From Salinivirga sp035268865 (GTDB lineage Bacteria; Bacteroidota; Bacteroidia; Bacteroidales; Salinivirgaceae), in NCBI RefSeq assembly GCF_035268865.1, contig NZ_DATFKB010000109.1:1-6946 (forward strand): 6,946 nt of DNA, read 5' to 3'. Positions 6,719 through 6,946 of the stretch are shown here, piece by piece; position 1 is the stretch's first letter, and each line of letters starts with the position of its first letter. Position numbers and translations under genes: made by a program. A model generated the notes under the pieces. It ran no database searches and was not told where the DNA came from. It worked only from the letters and a program-made list of their open reading frames with translations.

Positions 6719-6791
6719 ATGAACCGAGCCATGATAAAAATTTTGACACACAACTGTATGATTATAATAAAAACTGAAAACCTTGTGTGAC
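6719..6791. repeat. 73-bp direct repeat, copy 1 (155-bp period)
   Basis: This 73-base block recurs at 6874-6946 with only three differences (6735 T/C, 6753 A/C, 6755 T/C). It starts ATGAACCGAGCCATGA and ends CCTTGTGTGAC. It contains the inner inverted repeat GACACACAA (6745-6753) with TTGTGTGAC (6783-6791), 8 of 9 pairs. Its left arm GCCATGAT (6728-6735) pairs perfectly with ATCATGGC (6805-6812) beyond its right end. The sequence left of 6719 has no similarity to that left of copy 2, so this appears to be the left edge of the repeat. No gene explains it. Confidence 0.9.
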
Positions 6792-6820
6792 GGAAGTTTG
6801 ATTCATCATGGCGAGCTCCA

Positions 6821-6838
6821 TCCCGATTAGCATCGGGA
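6821..6838. repeat. perfect 7-bp palindromic hairpin between the repeat copies
   Basis: TCCCGAT (6821-6827) and ATCGGGA (6832-6838) form a perfect stem around the four-base loop TAGC. It is the only GC-rich element in this AT-rich tail, and no T tract follows on either strand, so it does not look like an intrinsic terminator. Short CCCGAT/ATCGGG palindromes are, from memory, common in intergenic DNA of Bacteroidota; that is recollection, not a search result. Confidence 0.65.
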
Positions 6839-6873
6839 CAAGTAATGACCATTAAAATCAAAATTATAAACAT

Positions 6874-6946
6874 ATGAACCGAGCCATGACAAAAATTTTG
6901 ACACACACCCGTATGATTATAATAAAAACTGAAAACCTTGTGTGAC
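6874..6946. repeat. 73-bp direct repeat, copy 2, reaching the window edge
   Basis: The second copy of the block at 6719-6791, with 70 of 73 bases identical and in the same orientation. The match is still unbroken at the last base of the window, so the true repeat may be the full 155-base unit or longer, with more copies to the right. The difference at 6890 changes the last base of the outer arm (GCCATGAC here). The differences at 6908 and 6910 fall at the end of the inner arm and just past it; the inner stem is otherwise kept. Confidence 0.9.

Noticed and set aside
6688..6906. A 72-codon minus-strand open frame across the terminal repeat
   Set aside because: It has no plausible domain, and its similar segments (CQNFCHG and CVKIFIMA) are simply the two repeat copies translated in two frames. 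The frame spans the palindromes and has no promoter or start-site support.
6719..6946. CRISPR array
   Set aside because: Only two copies are visible, the repeat is 73 bp and its interval 82 bp, both too long. The inverted repeats extend across the interval, and no cas genes are present.

Overview
The window reads as chromosomal DNA of a member of the Bacteroidota. Three observations support this. The promoters that can be recognised are of the Bacteroidota type (TTG, about 19 bases, TAnnTTTG), with an exact match in front of the tRNA gene. Start sites mostly lack Shine-Dalgarno sequences. The protein families (Bacteroidota-type LptF/LptG permease, short acidic START-like protein, DUF2490 outer-membrane protein) are typical of that phylum. 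No lower rank can be given safely from the sequence alone.

Layout, left to right. Positions 1-577 (minus) hold the N-terminal DHBP synthase domain of a riboflavin enzyme, probably RibBA, cut by the window edge. Positions 608-1771 and 1768-2985 (minus) are a translationally coupled pair: a membrane-bound family 2 glycosyltransferase and a cytoplasmic GT4-type glycosyltransferase, which overlap by ATGA. Positions 3090-4562 (minus) encode an LptF/LptG-family permease of LPS export with a non-ATG start. Positions 4620-5015 (minus) encode a 131-residue START-like protein. A divergent tRNA gene with anticodon CAT (5162-5235, plus) has a clear promoter and a terminator hairpin. The hairpin also closes the convergent gene pair on its right. 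That pair, 5269-5949 and 5951-6544 (minus), encodes a DUF2490-like outer-membrane beta-barrel candidate and a small secreted protein of unknown function, one base apart.

The last 400 bases carry no gene. They contain a 73-bp sequence present twice as a direct repeat with a 155-bp period. It has nested inverted repeats and a 7-bp perfect palindromic hairpin between the copies, and the second copy runs to the window edge.

Functionally, the left two thirds is housekeeping and cell-envelope material: flavin synthesis, LPS transport and two sugar transferases that probably build a surface glycan or modify LPS. The right third is a small envelope operon of unknown role. I found no defence system, CRISPR array, transposase or other clearly new system. 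The terminal repeat is the only structure the genes do not explain.
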